This document shows, piece after piece, positions 8,997 to 17,685 of a stretch of 64,000 nucleotides of DNA (position 1 is its first letter; each line of letters opens with the position of its first letter). This stretch comes from an uncultured Clostridium sp. (GTDB lineage Bacteria > Bacillota > Clostridia > TANB77 > CAG-508): assembly GCA_900554175.1 (NCBI GenBank), contig USGK01000003.1, positions 1 to 64,000 of the forward strand. Direction: 5' to 3'. Both the position numbers and the translations under genes were made by a program. The notes beneath the pieces are model-generated. The model searched no databases. It was not told the origin of the DNA and saw nothing but the letters and a program-made list of their open reading frames with translations.

Positions 8997-10226
8997 TTAT
9001 TTTTTTCTTCTTAAAATCCAATCTTTCTCACAAACAATAGGTAGCTCTATTTTTACCTGTTGCCCCTGCTTACCTGGATTTACAGCATCGATTTCTTTTT
9101 CTGTATCAACATCCCATAATTTTTCAATTTTAAATTTAATAGGCTCTAATTTATTTGGAATTAAAATTTCAAGTTCATCTCCTAATTGCAATCTATTTCT
9201 TATTTCTATAATAGACTTTTCAGATTGATACTCGACAACTTTTCCTCCAAATTCATAGTTAGCATTATATTGCTTGCCTTCATATTCTTGAATGTCTTTA
9301 TTATTTCTATCATTAAAGTAAAATGTTGTAAGACCTCTTGTTTTTACTTTTTCAATTTCTCTCATGTATTTTTCTGCATTGTAATTCTTTGGATTTTTAT
9401 AGTAATCATCAATTGCAGCTCTATAAACACCTATTATGCTTGCTAAATAATACTCTGTTTTTAATCTTCCTTCTATTTTTAAACTATCCACTCCCATCTC
9501 TATAATTTCCGGAATTTCATGGATTAAGCATAAATCTTTTGAAGAAAGGATACTTGTTCCATTTATATCTTCTTCAACAGGCATTAAATTTCCTGGATTA
9601 TTTTTTTCTTCTAAATACATATTATATGACCATCTACAACTTTGAGCACAATCACCTAAATTTGCACTTCTACATGCTAAAAAGTCACTTAAAAAACATC
9701 TTCCAGAATATGAAAAGCATATGGCTCCGTGTCCAAAAATCTCAATTTCCATTCCTTCAGGTTTATTTTCCATTATATATTTTAGTTGTTCTTTATTCAT
9801 CTCTCTTGCCATTATCATTCTCTTACAGCCTTGTTTGTACCAAAAATCACATGAATGTAGACTTACTAGATTGGCTTGTGTGCTTACATTTATTGCAATT
9901 GACGGAGCATATTCTTTTATTACTTCTATTACACCTGGGTCAGCTGCTATAATTCCATCTGGCTTTGCTTCTTCTAATTTTTTTGCCATTTCAATTATTT
10001 CAGGATATTTTTCGTCCCATGCAAAAATATTTAGTGTTACATATATTTTCTTTCCAATACTATGTGCATATTCAATTGTTTTTATTAAATCATTATCTTG
10101 CATATCAGCTCTAGTTCTTAATGATAATGATGACGTTCCACAATATACTGCATCTGCTCCATACAAAAAAGCTATTTTTGCTTTTTCGTAAGATCCTGCT
10201 GGTGCTAATAATTCTATTTTATTCAT
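8997..10226 (-). CDS. peptidase U32-family protein, probable tRNA 5-hydroxyuridine synthesis protein (TrhP/YrrO type)
   Basis: U32 family protein: starts IELLAPAGSYEKAKIAFLYG, carries the family motif EIFGHGAICFSYSGRCFLSD and cysteines in ACRSANLGDCAQSCRW, then DSLKIEGRLK. The ATG at 10226 starts the conserved region; a TTG 12 bases earlier sits directly on the ribosome binding site. In B. subtilis trhP1/trhP2 (yrrN/yrrO) lie next to trmR (yrrM), and together they make 5-methoxyuridine at tRNA position 34. A TrmR-like methyltransferase lies on the other side of the RelA-like gene, which supports this role and suggests the plus-strand gene was inserted between them. Confidence 0.85.
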   Translation of the reverse strand: MNKIELLAPAGSYEKAKIAFLYGADAVYCGTSSLSLRTRADMQDNDLIKTIEYAHSIGKKIYVTLNIFAWDEKYPEIIEMAKKLEEAKPDGIIAADPGVIEVIKEYAPSIAINVSTQANLVSLHSCDFWYKQGCKRMIMAREMNKEQLKYIMENKPEGMEIEIFGHGAICFSYSGRCFLSDFLACRSANLGDCAQSCRWSYNMYLEEKNNPGNLMPVEEDINGTSILSSKDLCLIHEIPEIIEMGVDSLKIEGRLKTEYYLASIIGVYRAAIDDYYKNPKNYNAEKYMREIEKVKTRGLTTFYFNDRNNKDIQEYEGKQYNANYEFGGKVVEYQSEKSIIEIRNRLQLGDELEILIPNKLEPIKFKIEKLWDVDTEKEIDAVNPGKQGQQVKIELPIVCEKDWILRRKK

Positions 10227-10307
10227 TTTAAATCTCAATCCCTTCTTATACTACTAAAAAAATATATTCTATATTTTACTATAAAACTTTTTTTTTTTCA
10301 ATAGAAT

Positions 10308-10336
10308 TTGACTAATTATGTAAATAATGATAAAAT
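10308..10336 (+). promoter_or_regulatory. housekeeping promoter of the RelA/SpoT-like gene
   Basis: TTGACT, a 17-base spacer and TAAAAT, ending 46 bases before the ATG. A good AAAGGATG ribosome binding site follows at 10368-10374. Confidence 0.6.
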
Positions 10337-10382
10337 ATAATTATTAGATAATATTCTAAAATTTTTTAAAGGATGTGTTTTT

Positions 10383-11375
10383 ATGCCTAAAAAAACGGCA
10401 ACAACTACTTCAGAAACTCAAAAGGTTTCTAGCTACGCATTTAGTCAAACTACACTTGATATTTTTCATGAGATTTATAACAACTCAGTTAGAAAACCAC
10501 ATACTCGGAATCTAATTGATGTTCTTGATAATATCAAACAAGAAGTTTCAAGCTATACCTTTCCAGTCGAAGACATCGACAATATAGATATTTTTCTTAG
10601 AAACTTAGAATCTTCCATTCGGACTAGAAAGAAAACATTTACAATGACTAATTTTATTTCTGATGTTGTTTTTACAATGCTGTATATAGCAATTTGGTTG
10701 AATCAATCACATAAATTAGACATTGATGTTAATCTTTCTGCAAGAAGAAAGTCTCTGGAAAGTGAGCTTACAAAACTGCTCACTAAATCAGAGATTCACG
10801 ATAGATTTGGTATTAGAGGTATAGAGCTTAACAATGATAGTGAAGATGATTCTAAAGAAACAGACAAATTAAATAAATATTTTAGCTATACTATTAACAT
10901 CTTAACTCATACTAAAAGAATATCATTTGACGAGTTTTATACTTGGGTTACAGAAAGTAAACAAATAGACCATCTCTCAAAATCTAAAATATTTTATATT
11001 TTGGAAATTCCCTTTAAAGTCGTTGATATCACAAATTACATCAATCAACCCAAGCTAAATGGTTACCAATCTCTTCATTCGGTATTGCAAGTAGAAATGT
11101 TTTCAGATGTTTTACCTGGTGCAGAATTTGAATTACAACTTCGAACCACCAAAATGCATCAGAATGCAATACATGGAGAAGCAAGTCATTTAAAGTATAA
11201 AAATTCAACTAAAGAATCTGTACGGAATGTTTTTCGTATTGATAGTTTTGATGATTTAAAACTGGCAGGATTTACATCGTATGATTCTTCAGATGATGAC
11301 CTTGACGGGGTACACTGTTATAAATCTTTTGCAAATAGACGCGTCAGTGTTGCTCTAGTAAATATGAATAATTAA
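10383..11375 (+). CDS. RelA/SpoT-domain protein, probable small alarmone synthetase-like gene, likely acquired
   Basis: 330-residue protein with an N-terminal helical region and a RelA/SpoT nucleotidyltransferase-like domain. DRFGIRGIEL (about residue 138), KLNGYQSLH (about residue 222) and FELQLRTTKMHQNAIHGEASH (about residues 244-264) match the family's substrate and beta-strand motifs. It lacks HD hydrolase and C-terminal ACT/TGS domains. It could synthesise (p)ppGpp or, as a diverged member, modify another nucleotide or RNA. It is the only gene here with in-frame CGG codons used as ordinary sense codons (10506, 10620 and 11223), and it also uses CGA, CGC and GTC more than its neighbours. 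With its own promoter and terminator on the opposite strand, it looks like a recent insertion. Confidence 0.75.
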   Translation: MPKKTATTTSETQKVSSYAFSQTTLDIFHEIYNNSVRKPHTRNLIDVLDNIKQEVSSYTFPVEDIDNIDIFLRNLESSIRTRKKTFTMTNFISDVVFTMLYIAIWLNQSHKLDIDVNLSARRKSLESELTKLLTKSEIHDRFGIRGIELNNDSEDDSKETDKLNKYFSYTINILTHTKRISFDEFYTWVTESKQIDHLSKSKIFYILEIPFKVVDITNYINQPKLNGYQSLHSVLQVEMFSDVLPGAEFELQLRTTKMHQNAIHGEASHLKYKNSTKESVRNVFRIDSFDDLKLAGFTSYDSSDDDLDGVHCYKSFANRRVSVALVNMNN

Positions 11376-11381
11376 TCTTTT

Positions 11382-11414
11382 AGCACCATTAAATTTATTT
11401 TGATGGTGCTTTTG
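11382..11414 (+). terminator. intrinsic terminator of the RelA/SpoT-like gene
   Basis: Stem AGCACCAT/ATGGTGCT with a 13-base loop and TTTT, seven bases after the stop codon. Confidence 0.8.
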
Positions 11415-11417
11415 TTA

Positions 11418-11456
11418 TATAAAAAAAGTAAATTAGAAAAATTTCTAATTTACTTT
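11418..11456 (-). terminator. intrinsic terminator overlapping the end of the trmR-like gene
   Basis: A 15-pair AT-rich stem (AAAGTAAATTAGAAA and its complement) followed on the minus strand by TTTTTTT. It overlaps the last codons of the methyltransferase gene and separates it from the convergent plus-strand gene. Confidence 0.75.
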
Positions 11457-12035
11457 TTTACTTATTGCCAAACCATCTCCTACTTCCAAAATTTCTGTTT
11501 TCAAGTTTGGATTTTGAGTTGTTTCAGCTATATATTCTCTTAAGTTTCTTACAGCTGTACGTTGTTTATGTTTGTTATAATCGCTCATTACATAACCTTT
11601 ATACAAAATATTATCTGCAAAAATTATTCCATTATCGTTTAACATTCTAAGTGACTCTTTTAAGAAAAACGGATATTTTCCTTTTGCTGCATCTATAAAT
11701 ACTGCATCATATTTTTTATTTAAAGTTGGCAATATTTCTACTGCATCTCCTTCATAAATATGTATTTTATTTTCTAGATTCATATTTTTTATATTTATTT
11801 TAGCTTCTTTTATTCTTTCCTCATCACGTTCTATAGTATCTATTATACCATCTTTTGCCAAGAACCTTGAAAAGCATATCGCTGAATATCCAACAGCTGT
11901 ACCAATTTCTAAAATAGCTTTTGGCTTTATTTCTTTTAAATATTTTTCAATAACTCTCAAAGTATCATCCATAATTATAGGAACATGTTCTTCTATAGCT
12001 TTTTCTTTTATACTATCTAGCATCATCATCATCAC
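11445..12035 (-). CDS. O-methyltransferase, TrmR-like (tRNA 5-hydroxyuridine methyltransferase)
   Basis: Family 3 SAM-dependent O-methyltransferase of about 190 residues. SAM-binding glycine-rich motif LEIGTAVGYSAICFS (about residues 40-54), metal/catalytic segment YDAVFIDAAKGKYPFFL and the C-terminal NILYKGYV. The start lies in a run of GTG and ATG codons at 12035-12021; one of the last ATGs fits best with the AAGGTG ribosome binding site. Proximity to the U32 gene matches the B. subtilis trmR-trhP set that makes mo5U34. The start overlaps the small upstream gene. Confidence 0.8.
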   Translation of the reverse strand: MMMMMLDSIKEKAIEEHVPIIMDDTLRVIEKYLKEIKPKAILEIGTAVGYSAICFSRFLAKDGIIDTIERDEERIKEAKINIKNMNLENKIHIYEGDAVEILPTLNKKYDAVFIDAAKGKYPFFLKESLRMLNDNGIIFADNILYKGYVMSDYNKHKQRTAVRNLREYIAETTQNPNLKTEILEVGDGLAISKKVN

Positions 12036-12156
12036 CTTGTAAATTACCTGTACAATTTTGTTTAGTGTTAGAAATTATGTTACCTACAAGGTTATATGCT
12101 CTTCTAAATCTTGCAAAACTATCTTCCCATTTTTTATCTATATTATATTTTGCCAC
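12013..12156 (-). CDS. small hypothetical protein, 47 residues
   Basis: A GTG start preceded by a GGGAGAG ribosome binding site opens 47 codons, beginning VAKYNIDKKWEDSFARFRRA and ending in GDDDDAR. It overlaps the methyltransferase start, which suggests translational coupling with it. No family was recognised. The absence of stops, the good ribosome binding site and the overlap favour a real gene, but it is short. Confidence 0.45.
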   Translation of the reverse strand: MAKYNIDKKWEDSFARFRRAYNLVGNIISNTKQNCTGNLQGDDDDAR

Positions 12157-12170
12157 TAAAAATCTCTCCC

Positions 12171-13988
12171 TTATTTAGTATTTCTTGCTGCTCTTTCTCT
12201 TTCTTTATTATTTAAAATCTTCTTTCTTAATCTTATTGATTTAGGTGTAACTTCAACAAGTTCATCATCCTGAATAAACTCAATAGCTTTTTCTAGACTC
12301 ATTTGAATTGGTGGAACAAGACGAAGTGCATCATCAGATCCTGATGCTCTTGTATTTGTTAAATGTTTTTCTTTACATACGTTTATCGCTAAATCTTCTC
12401 CACGAGAATTTAAACCAACAATCATTCCTTCGTAAACTTCAACACCAGGTCCTATAAATAAATCACCTTTTTCTTGTGCATTATAAAGACCATATGTAAT
12501 TGATTTTCCTGCTTCAAATGCAATAATTGTTCCCCTAACTCTAGCAACAACTTCACCTTTATATGGTTCATAGCATTTAAATATACTTGCCATAGTTCCT
12601 TCACCTTTTGTATCTGTTAAAAATTCTGTTCTATAGCCAATTAATCCTCTAGCAGGTATTGAAAACTCTACTTTAGTATGTCCATCTTCAGCTGGCTCCA
12701 TGTTTACCATCTCAGCTTTTCTTCTACCTAACTTTTCAATAACTGTTCCAACACAGTCATCAGGCACGTTTACAACCAAACTTTCTATTGGTTCACATTT
12801 TACACCATCTATATCTTTTATAATAACTTTTGGACGAGATACTAAAAGTTCAAATCCCTCTCTTCTCATTGTTTCTATTAAAACAGCTAAGTGAAGTTCT
12901 CCTCTTCCTGATACCTCAAAAGAATCTGGTGTTTCTCCTTCTTTAACACGAAGTGATACATTTCTCTCAAGTTCTTTAAATAATCTGTCTCTAATGTGTC
13001 TTGATGTAACAAATTGTCCTTCTCTACCAGCTAAAGGACCATTATTTACACTAAATGTCATAGAAACTGTTGGTTCATCAATGTTTACAAAAGGTATTTT
13101 TTCAATATGTTCTGGAGCACATAAAGTATCTCCAATGCTAATATCTGCTATTCCTGCAAATTCAATTATATCTCCTGCTTTAACTTCTTCAACTTCAACT
13201 TTCTTTAGCCCAACATGTGTATATAGTTTTGCGATTTTTCCGTTTATTATTTTATCTTCGTCTTTGCAAATTGCTACATTCATTCCTAATGTGATTGTTC
13301 CTCTTTCGACTCTTCCTATCCCCATTCTTCCAACATAGTCATCATAATCTATATTTGAAATAAGCATTTGAGCTGGTCCTTCTTCATCACAATCAGGTGC
13401 TTTTATTGTATTTATAATTGTCTCAAATAATGGTGTCATATCTTGATCTTCATCTGACATATTTAATTTTGATGTTCCATTTTTAGCAGATGCATATACA
13501 ACTGGGAAATCTAATTGTTCATCTGTAGCATCAAGCTCTATAAATAACTCTATTACTTGATCAACAACTTTTTCAGGTCTTGCTCCTGGTCTATCAATTT
13601 TATTAATTACTACTATTGGCTTTAAATTTAAAGCTAAAGCCTTTTTTAAAACTTCTCTTGTTTGTGGCATTGCACCTTCAAAACTATCTACTAATAATAG
13701 TACTCCATCAACTGTTTTCAAAACTCTTTCAACTTCTCCACCAAAATCGGCATGTCCTGGAGTATCAACTATATTTATTTTTATATCTTTATACATTACT
13801 GATGTATTTTTTGAAAGTATTGTAATTCCTCTTTCTTTCTCTAAATCGTTTGAATCCATTACTCTTTCTTGTACTTTCTCATTATCTCTAAATACATGGC
13901 TTTGTTTTAATAAACTATCTACTAATGTAGTTTTACCATGGTCAACATGTGCTATTATTGCTATATTTCTTAATTTTTGATTGTTCAT
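12171..13988 (-). CDS. typA: translational GTPase TypA/BipA
   Basis: 605-residue ribosome-associated GTPase. G1 AHVDHGKTT at residue 13, G2 in ERGITIL, G3 DTPGHADFGGEVERVL, G4 NKIDRPGARPE; then EF-G-like domains and the TypA C-terminal block PARGLIGYRTEFLTDTKGEG. Helps 50S subunit assembly at low temperature or stress in other bacteria. It has its own near-perfect housekeeping promoter. Confidence 0.97.
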   Translation of the reverse strand: MNNQKLRNIAIIAHVDHGKTTLVDSLLKQSHVFRDNEKVQERVMDSNDLEKERGITILSKNTSVMYKDIKINIVDTPGHADFGGEVERVLKTVDGVLLLVDSFEGAMPQTREVLKKALALNLKPIVVINKIDRPGARPEKVVDQVIELFIELDATDEQLDFPVVYASAKNGTSKLNMSDEDQDMTPLFETIINTIKAPDCDEEGPAQMLISNIDYDDYVGRMGIGRVERGTITLGMNVAICKDEDKIINGKIAKLYTHVGLKKVEVEEVKAGDIIEFAGIADISIGDTLCAPEHIEKIPFVNIDEPTVSMTFSVNNGPLAGREGQFVTSRHIRDRLFKELERNVSLRVKEGETPDSFEVSGRGELHLAVLIETMRREGFELLVSRPKVIIKDIDGVKCEPIESLVVNVPDDCVGTVIEKLGRRKAEMVNMEPAEDGHTKVEFSIPARGLIGYRTEFLTDTKGEGTMASIFKCYEPYKGEVVARVRGTIIAFEAGKSITYGLYNAQEKGDLFIGPGVEVYEGMIVGLNSRGEDLAINVCKEKHLTNTRASGSDDALRLVPPIQMSLEKAIEFIQDDELVEVTPKSIRLRKKILNNKERERAARNTK

Positions 13989-14026
13989 TTTCTATAACAT
14001 TCCTTTCTCTTACTTCTAACTTTTTA

Positions 14027-14055
14027 ATTATAGCACTTGAATGGTTCTTTGTCAA
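14027..14055 (-). promoter_or_regulatory. consensus housekeeping promoter of typA
   Basis: Minus strand TTGACA, exactly 17 bases, TATAAT: a perfect SigA consensus ending about 40 bases before the typA start. Confidence 0.8.
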
Positions 14056-14141
14056 CGAAAAATGGCGAATTTACCTTATTTCATAGTTACTTCAAAGTTA
14101 TATAAAACAAGATATAGTTAGTTACAATATTACTTTATATT

Positions 14142-15050
14142 TTACAGAACTGCACCTACAATTCCCGCATCATTTCCAAGCTTAGCAACTTCTATTTTTA
14201 TATTTTCCCTTTTATTAAATAATAGATTCTCCTCTACTATTCTTTTTTTTAGAAGATCTAACAATAAATAATCATATCTAGCAAATCCTCCTCCTATTAC
14301 TGTTACATCTGGTTCAAATATATTTATAAGATTTGATAATCCTATTGCTAAATCATATATATATTCTTGAATTATATCTTGTAATCTATCCAAATTTTGT
14401 CCTATTATTTTTCTTAATTCTGGTCCTGAAATGTTATGTTGTAATCCTAATCTTTCTATACATTTGCTTTTAAAAGATAAAATGCTTCCATATTTCTCAA
14501 AACAACCTTTTTTTCCACAATTACATCTTATCCCACCTTCTTTTAAAATCATATGACCAAATTCATAACCGTCAAATTTTGTTCCTGATAATAACTTTCC
14601 ATTATATATATATGCTCCACCTATACCTGTTCCTAATGTTAAAAACAACATATTATTTAAATCTTCATTATGTTTTGATTCTATATTTTTTCTAAAATTA
14701 AATTCAGCAATTGCTGCACTTTTGGCATCATTTAAAACAGATATTTCTATATTGTTTCCTAATTTACTTGATAAAATATCTTTAATAGCATAATTTTCAA
14801 CTCCCAAATTAACTGATCTTACTATTGTATCTTTTGAAATTGTTCCTGGAATCGCAACACCAACTTTATCTATTTCATATTTTTCCCTTATTTTTTTAAT
14901 TTCTTCTATAATAAAATTCTCGGCAACTTGCATTATGTTTTGTTTTTCTTGTACTGTATAATCCTTTTCAAATTGTTCTAAGATTTTTCCATTACCATTT
15001 ACCACACCTACAGAAACATGACTTCCTCCAATATCTATACCTACTTTCAT
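14142..15050 (-). CDS. ROK family sugar kinase (glucokinase-like)
   Basis: 302-residue ROK kinase. ATP phosphate-binding motif IGIDIGGSHVSVGVV at the N-terminus, sugar-binding/catalytic stretch LTLGTGIGGAYIYNGKLLSG, and the ROK zinc motif CNCGKKGCFEKYGS near residue 178. No helix-turn-helix is fused, so it is a kinase, not a repressor. Probably phosphorylates glucose or an N-acetyl hexosamine; the sequence alone does not settle which. Confidence 0.88.
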   Translation of the reverse strand: MKVGIDIGGSHVSVGVVNGNGKILEQFEKDYTVQEKQNIMQVAENFIIEEIKKIREKYEIDKVGVAIPGTISKDTIVRSVNLGVENYAIKDILSSKLGNNIEISVLNDAKSAAIAEFNFRKNIESKHNEDLNNMLFLTLGTGIGGAYIYNGKLLSGTKFDGYEFGHMILKEGGIRCNCGKKGCFEKYGSILSFKSKCIERLGLQHNISGPELRKIIGQNLDRLQDIIQEYIYDLAIGLSNLINIFEPDVTVIGGGFARYDYLLLDLLKKRIVEENLLFNKRENIKIEVAKLGNDAGIVGAVL

Positions 15051-15124
15051 TATTATTTACATTCCTTTCTAAAAAAATAAAACTTATTTAAAAATAGTTT
15101 ACTTTTATTTATATTTAAACCATT

Positions 15125-15152
15125 ACAGAGTCTATCTTTAGACAGACCCTGT
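15125..15152 (-). terminator. imperfect hairpin after the type IV pilus operon
   Basis: Imperfect inverted repeat (ACAG.GTCT paired with AGAC.CTGT) about 35 bases beyond the pilC stop, without a clear T-tract on the minus strand. It may end the pilus transcript. Confidence 0.35.
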
Positions 15153-15188
15153 AAGTTGAATTTTTAATTTTTATATAATATTTATATA

Positions 15189-16538
15189 TTAAACATCGTA
15201 TGCATCGAATAAGAAATTTCCCATATATACTTCTATAAATGGTACCATTACTACAATAACGAAGAATATTAATACAACACCTACAATAGCATACATTACT
15301 TGTGGCAATACAGTTGTAATTTTTTCAATTGATACATTAATATCAAATTCCATATATTCAACTAATTTTTCCATCATTTCTGCTAAATCTGTTTGCATTC
15401 CTATCTTTAACATCTCTGTTATCATTGTTGATGTTAGTCCTGATGTTTCAAATGGTTCTATCCATGATGCTCCTATTAAAATATTATTTAATGATCTTTC
15501 TACTATTGATAACATAACATAGTTATTTACGACATTTTTACTTACATCTAAAGCCTCTTGTATTCTCATACCATTTCTTAGATTAAGAAGCATTGCTTTC
15601 ATCATTCTTGACATATCAAGTGAAAATATTAATTTACCAAATATAGGCATTGTATATTTAAAATAGTCAAATTTATATCTACCTTTCGGTGTACGAATAT
15701 ATATGAGGATTGCAGCAACTATTCCAATTACAATTATTGTTGGCAATTCCCAATATTTCATAACAAACTGTAAAAAATTTTGGAAAGCAACTGTCGCAGC
15801 TGGAAGTTTTGTAGAAGTTCCAAGTTCATCAAATAGATTTTGAATTAATGGTATTGCATATAATGTTCCTACTACTAATGCAACCAAAATTAATACAAAT
15901 TGAGCAATATTTGGTATTAAAATTCTTTTTAATTTAAATTTAATATCATTTGAATTGTCTAAGTAATCTACTGCTTGCTCTAATGCATTTTCAAGAGAAC
16001 CTGAAAGTTCACCTACTTTTATCATATTGGTATAAATGTATGGAAAGACACTATCATAATATTCCATTGTTTTATACATATAATCCCCTGCTTCTACTCC
16101 TGCTAGAATATCTTCCAAAATTCCTGCAAAAGCAAGATTTTCTGTACTTTGAATAATTGTAGTTAAAGCATGTACATTGTTAAAGTTAGCTTTTTTTAGT
16201 AAATAGAAATTCTGTGTAAAAATCATTATATCTCTAAATGTGATCTTCTCTTGTTTTGATATATATGAATTGATTTTTTGGTGTAAAGATTTTCTTTTAG
16301 TACTATCATTTATCTCTATCTCACTACTATTAATAGATTTTAGAATTTCTTGGATGTTTGTTGAATTCTTTTTTCTTTTTTTATTTCTTGACTTTGTGGT
16401 AACTGTTTGTGTAATTTCTATGGGAAGTAATCCATTTTCTTTTAATCTGTTATAAAGTCTATGTTTACTTCCTTCTTCAACTTTATTTTTTACAACTACA
16501 CCTTTTGAATTTATAGCTTTATAATTGTATGTTGGCAT
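15189..16538 (-). CDS. pilC: type IV pilus inner-membrane platform protein PilC (GspF family)
   Basis: 449 residues. The N-terminal motif MPTYNYKAINSKGVVVKNKV is typical of PilC/GspF. Two T2SSF cytoplasmic domains (about residues 105-205 and 305-400) alternate with membrane segments near 211-235, 262-285 and 413-438. Between the N-terminal motif and the first domain is a lysine-rich linker. Last gene of the pilus operon, downstream of pilT. It anchors the assembly ATPases to the membrane. Confidence 0.92.
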   Translation of the reverse strand: MPTYNYKAINSKGVVVKNKVEEGSKHRLYNRLKENGLLPIEITQTVTTKSRNKKRKKNSTNIQEILKSINSSEIEINDSTKRKSLHQKINSYISKQEKITFRDIMIFTQNFYLLKKANFNNVHALTTIIQSTENLAFAGILEDILAGVEAGDYMYKTMEYYDSVFPYIYTNMIKVGELSGSLENALEQAVDYLDNSNDIKFKLKRILIPNIAQFVLILVALVVGTLYAIPLIQNLFDELGTSTKLPAATVAFQNFLQFVMKYWELPTIIVIGIVAAILIYIRTPKGRYKFDYFKYTMPIFGKLIFSLDMSRMMKAMLLNLRNGMRIQEALDVSKNVVNNYVMLSIVERSLNNILIGASWIEPFETSGLTSTMITEMLKIGMQTDLAEMMEKLVEYMEFDINVSIEKITTVLPQVMYAIVGVVLIFFVIVVMVPFIEVYMGNFLFDAYDV

Positions 16539-16549
16539 CTTAACCTCCC

Positions 16550-17671
16550 TTAAAAGTTATTTCCTGAAGCTACTCTTTGGTTTTTTATTTTTATTTGCAT
16601 AATTGTTCTATTTAATATTTCTATATTTTTCTCTTCAATTTGACTTTTTGCTTGTTCAAGAGTTATTTTATCTTTATAGAATAATTCTGCAAGTGAATTT
16701 ATTAAACCTATACTTCCCTTATCTGAAGCACTTTGAATTGCATCTTCTATTTCAGAAATGCTAATCTTATCTTTTCTTATTATTCCAGAAACAATGTTAT
16801 CTACCACCATTACCTCTGGGACTAGTACTAAATCGTTATCTCTTCCTGGTAGCAATCTTTGTGAAACAACTAATTTTAATAAAGAAGATAGTAAATATTT
16901 TATTTGTACTTGATCTCTTACTTCATAGAAGTTAATCATTCTATCAATTGTTTCAGCACATGACTTGGTATGTAGAGTACCTATTACTAAATGTCCTGAT
17001 TCTGCCATTTCTATTGCTGCCTCCATTGTTATTTTATCTCTTATCTCTCCTATTACTAAAATATCACAGTCTTCTCTTAAAGAGTTTTTAACACCATCTC
17101 CGAATGATAAACTATCTTTACCTCTTCCTATTTCTTTTTGTACTATTAAAGATTTTTTTGAGTGATGCTTATATTCTACTGGGTTTTCTAGTGTTAATAT
17201 TTTTCTATTTTGATTTTCATTTATATCATTTATTAAAGCATTTAATGTTGTTGTTTTTCCTGAATTTGTTTTTCCTGTAACTAAAATCAATCCTTGAGTT
17301 TGATAAGTCATTCTTCTTACAATATCAGGTACACCTAAAGATTTATAATCAGGTAATTCATTTTTTATAATTCTTAGTGTAGCAAGAGGTACACCGTCGG
17401 AAAGTGAAATATTTACTCTGAGTCTTAAACCTTTATGTACATATGATGTATCCAGCTTTCTTGTTGATTTAAAAACATCATCTTCTTCCACATTTCCTTT
17501 TACTAAATAATCATATATTTCATACATATTATCAACATTTAAAACTTGCATTTCTTCTATTGCAACTAATTTTCTAGCAATTCTTAACATTGGCTTGTTT
17601 TCACATACTAAATGTATATCAGATGCATTCTTTTCAATTGCAATATCTAAAATTCTGCTCATATCTATCAT
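16550..17671 (-). CDS. pilT: type IV pilus retraction ATPase PilT
   Basis: 373-residue secretion ATPase. Walker A GKTNSGKTTTLNALIN near residue 131, Asp box GEIRDKITMEAAIEMAESGH, His box IGTLHTKSCAETIDRMI. The order pilB-pilT-pilC and the PilT-type AESGHLV block indicate the retraction motor, so twitching-type pili are likely. It starts 15 bases after the pilB stop. Confidence 0.92.
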   Translation of the reverse strand: MIDMSRILDIAIEKNASDIHLVCENKPMLRIARKLVAIEEMQVLNVDNMYEIYDYLVKGNVEEDDVFKSTRKLDTSYVHKGLRLRVNISLSDGVPLATLRIIKNELPDYKSLGVPDIVRRMTYQTQGLILVTGKTNSGKTTTLNALINDINENQNRKILTLENPVEYKHHSKKSLIVQKEIGRGKDSLSFGDGVKNSLREDCDILVIGEIRDKITMEAAIEMAESGHLVIGTLHTKSCAETIDRMINFYEVRDQVQIKYLLSSLLKLVVSQRLLPGRDNDLVLVPEVMVVDNIVSGIIRKDKISISEIEDAIQSASDKGSIGLINSLAELFYKDKITLEQAKSQIEEKNIEILNRTIMQIKIKNQRVASGNNF

Positions 17672-17685
17672 AATGCACTTCCCCC

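Noticed and set aside
9721..10191. 156-codon open frame on the plus strand opposite the U32 gene
   Set aside because: No ribosome binding site or family signal; shadow of the minus-strand gene.
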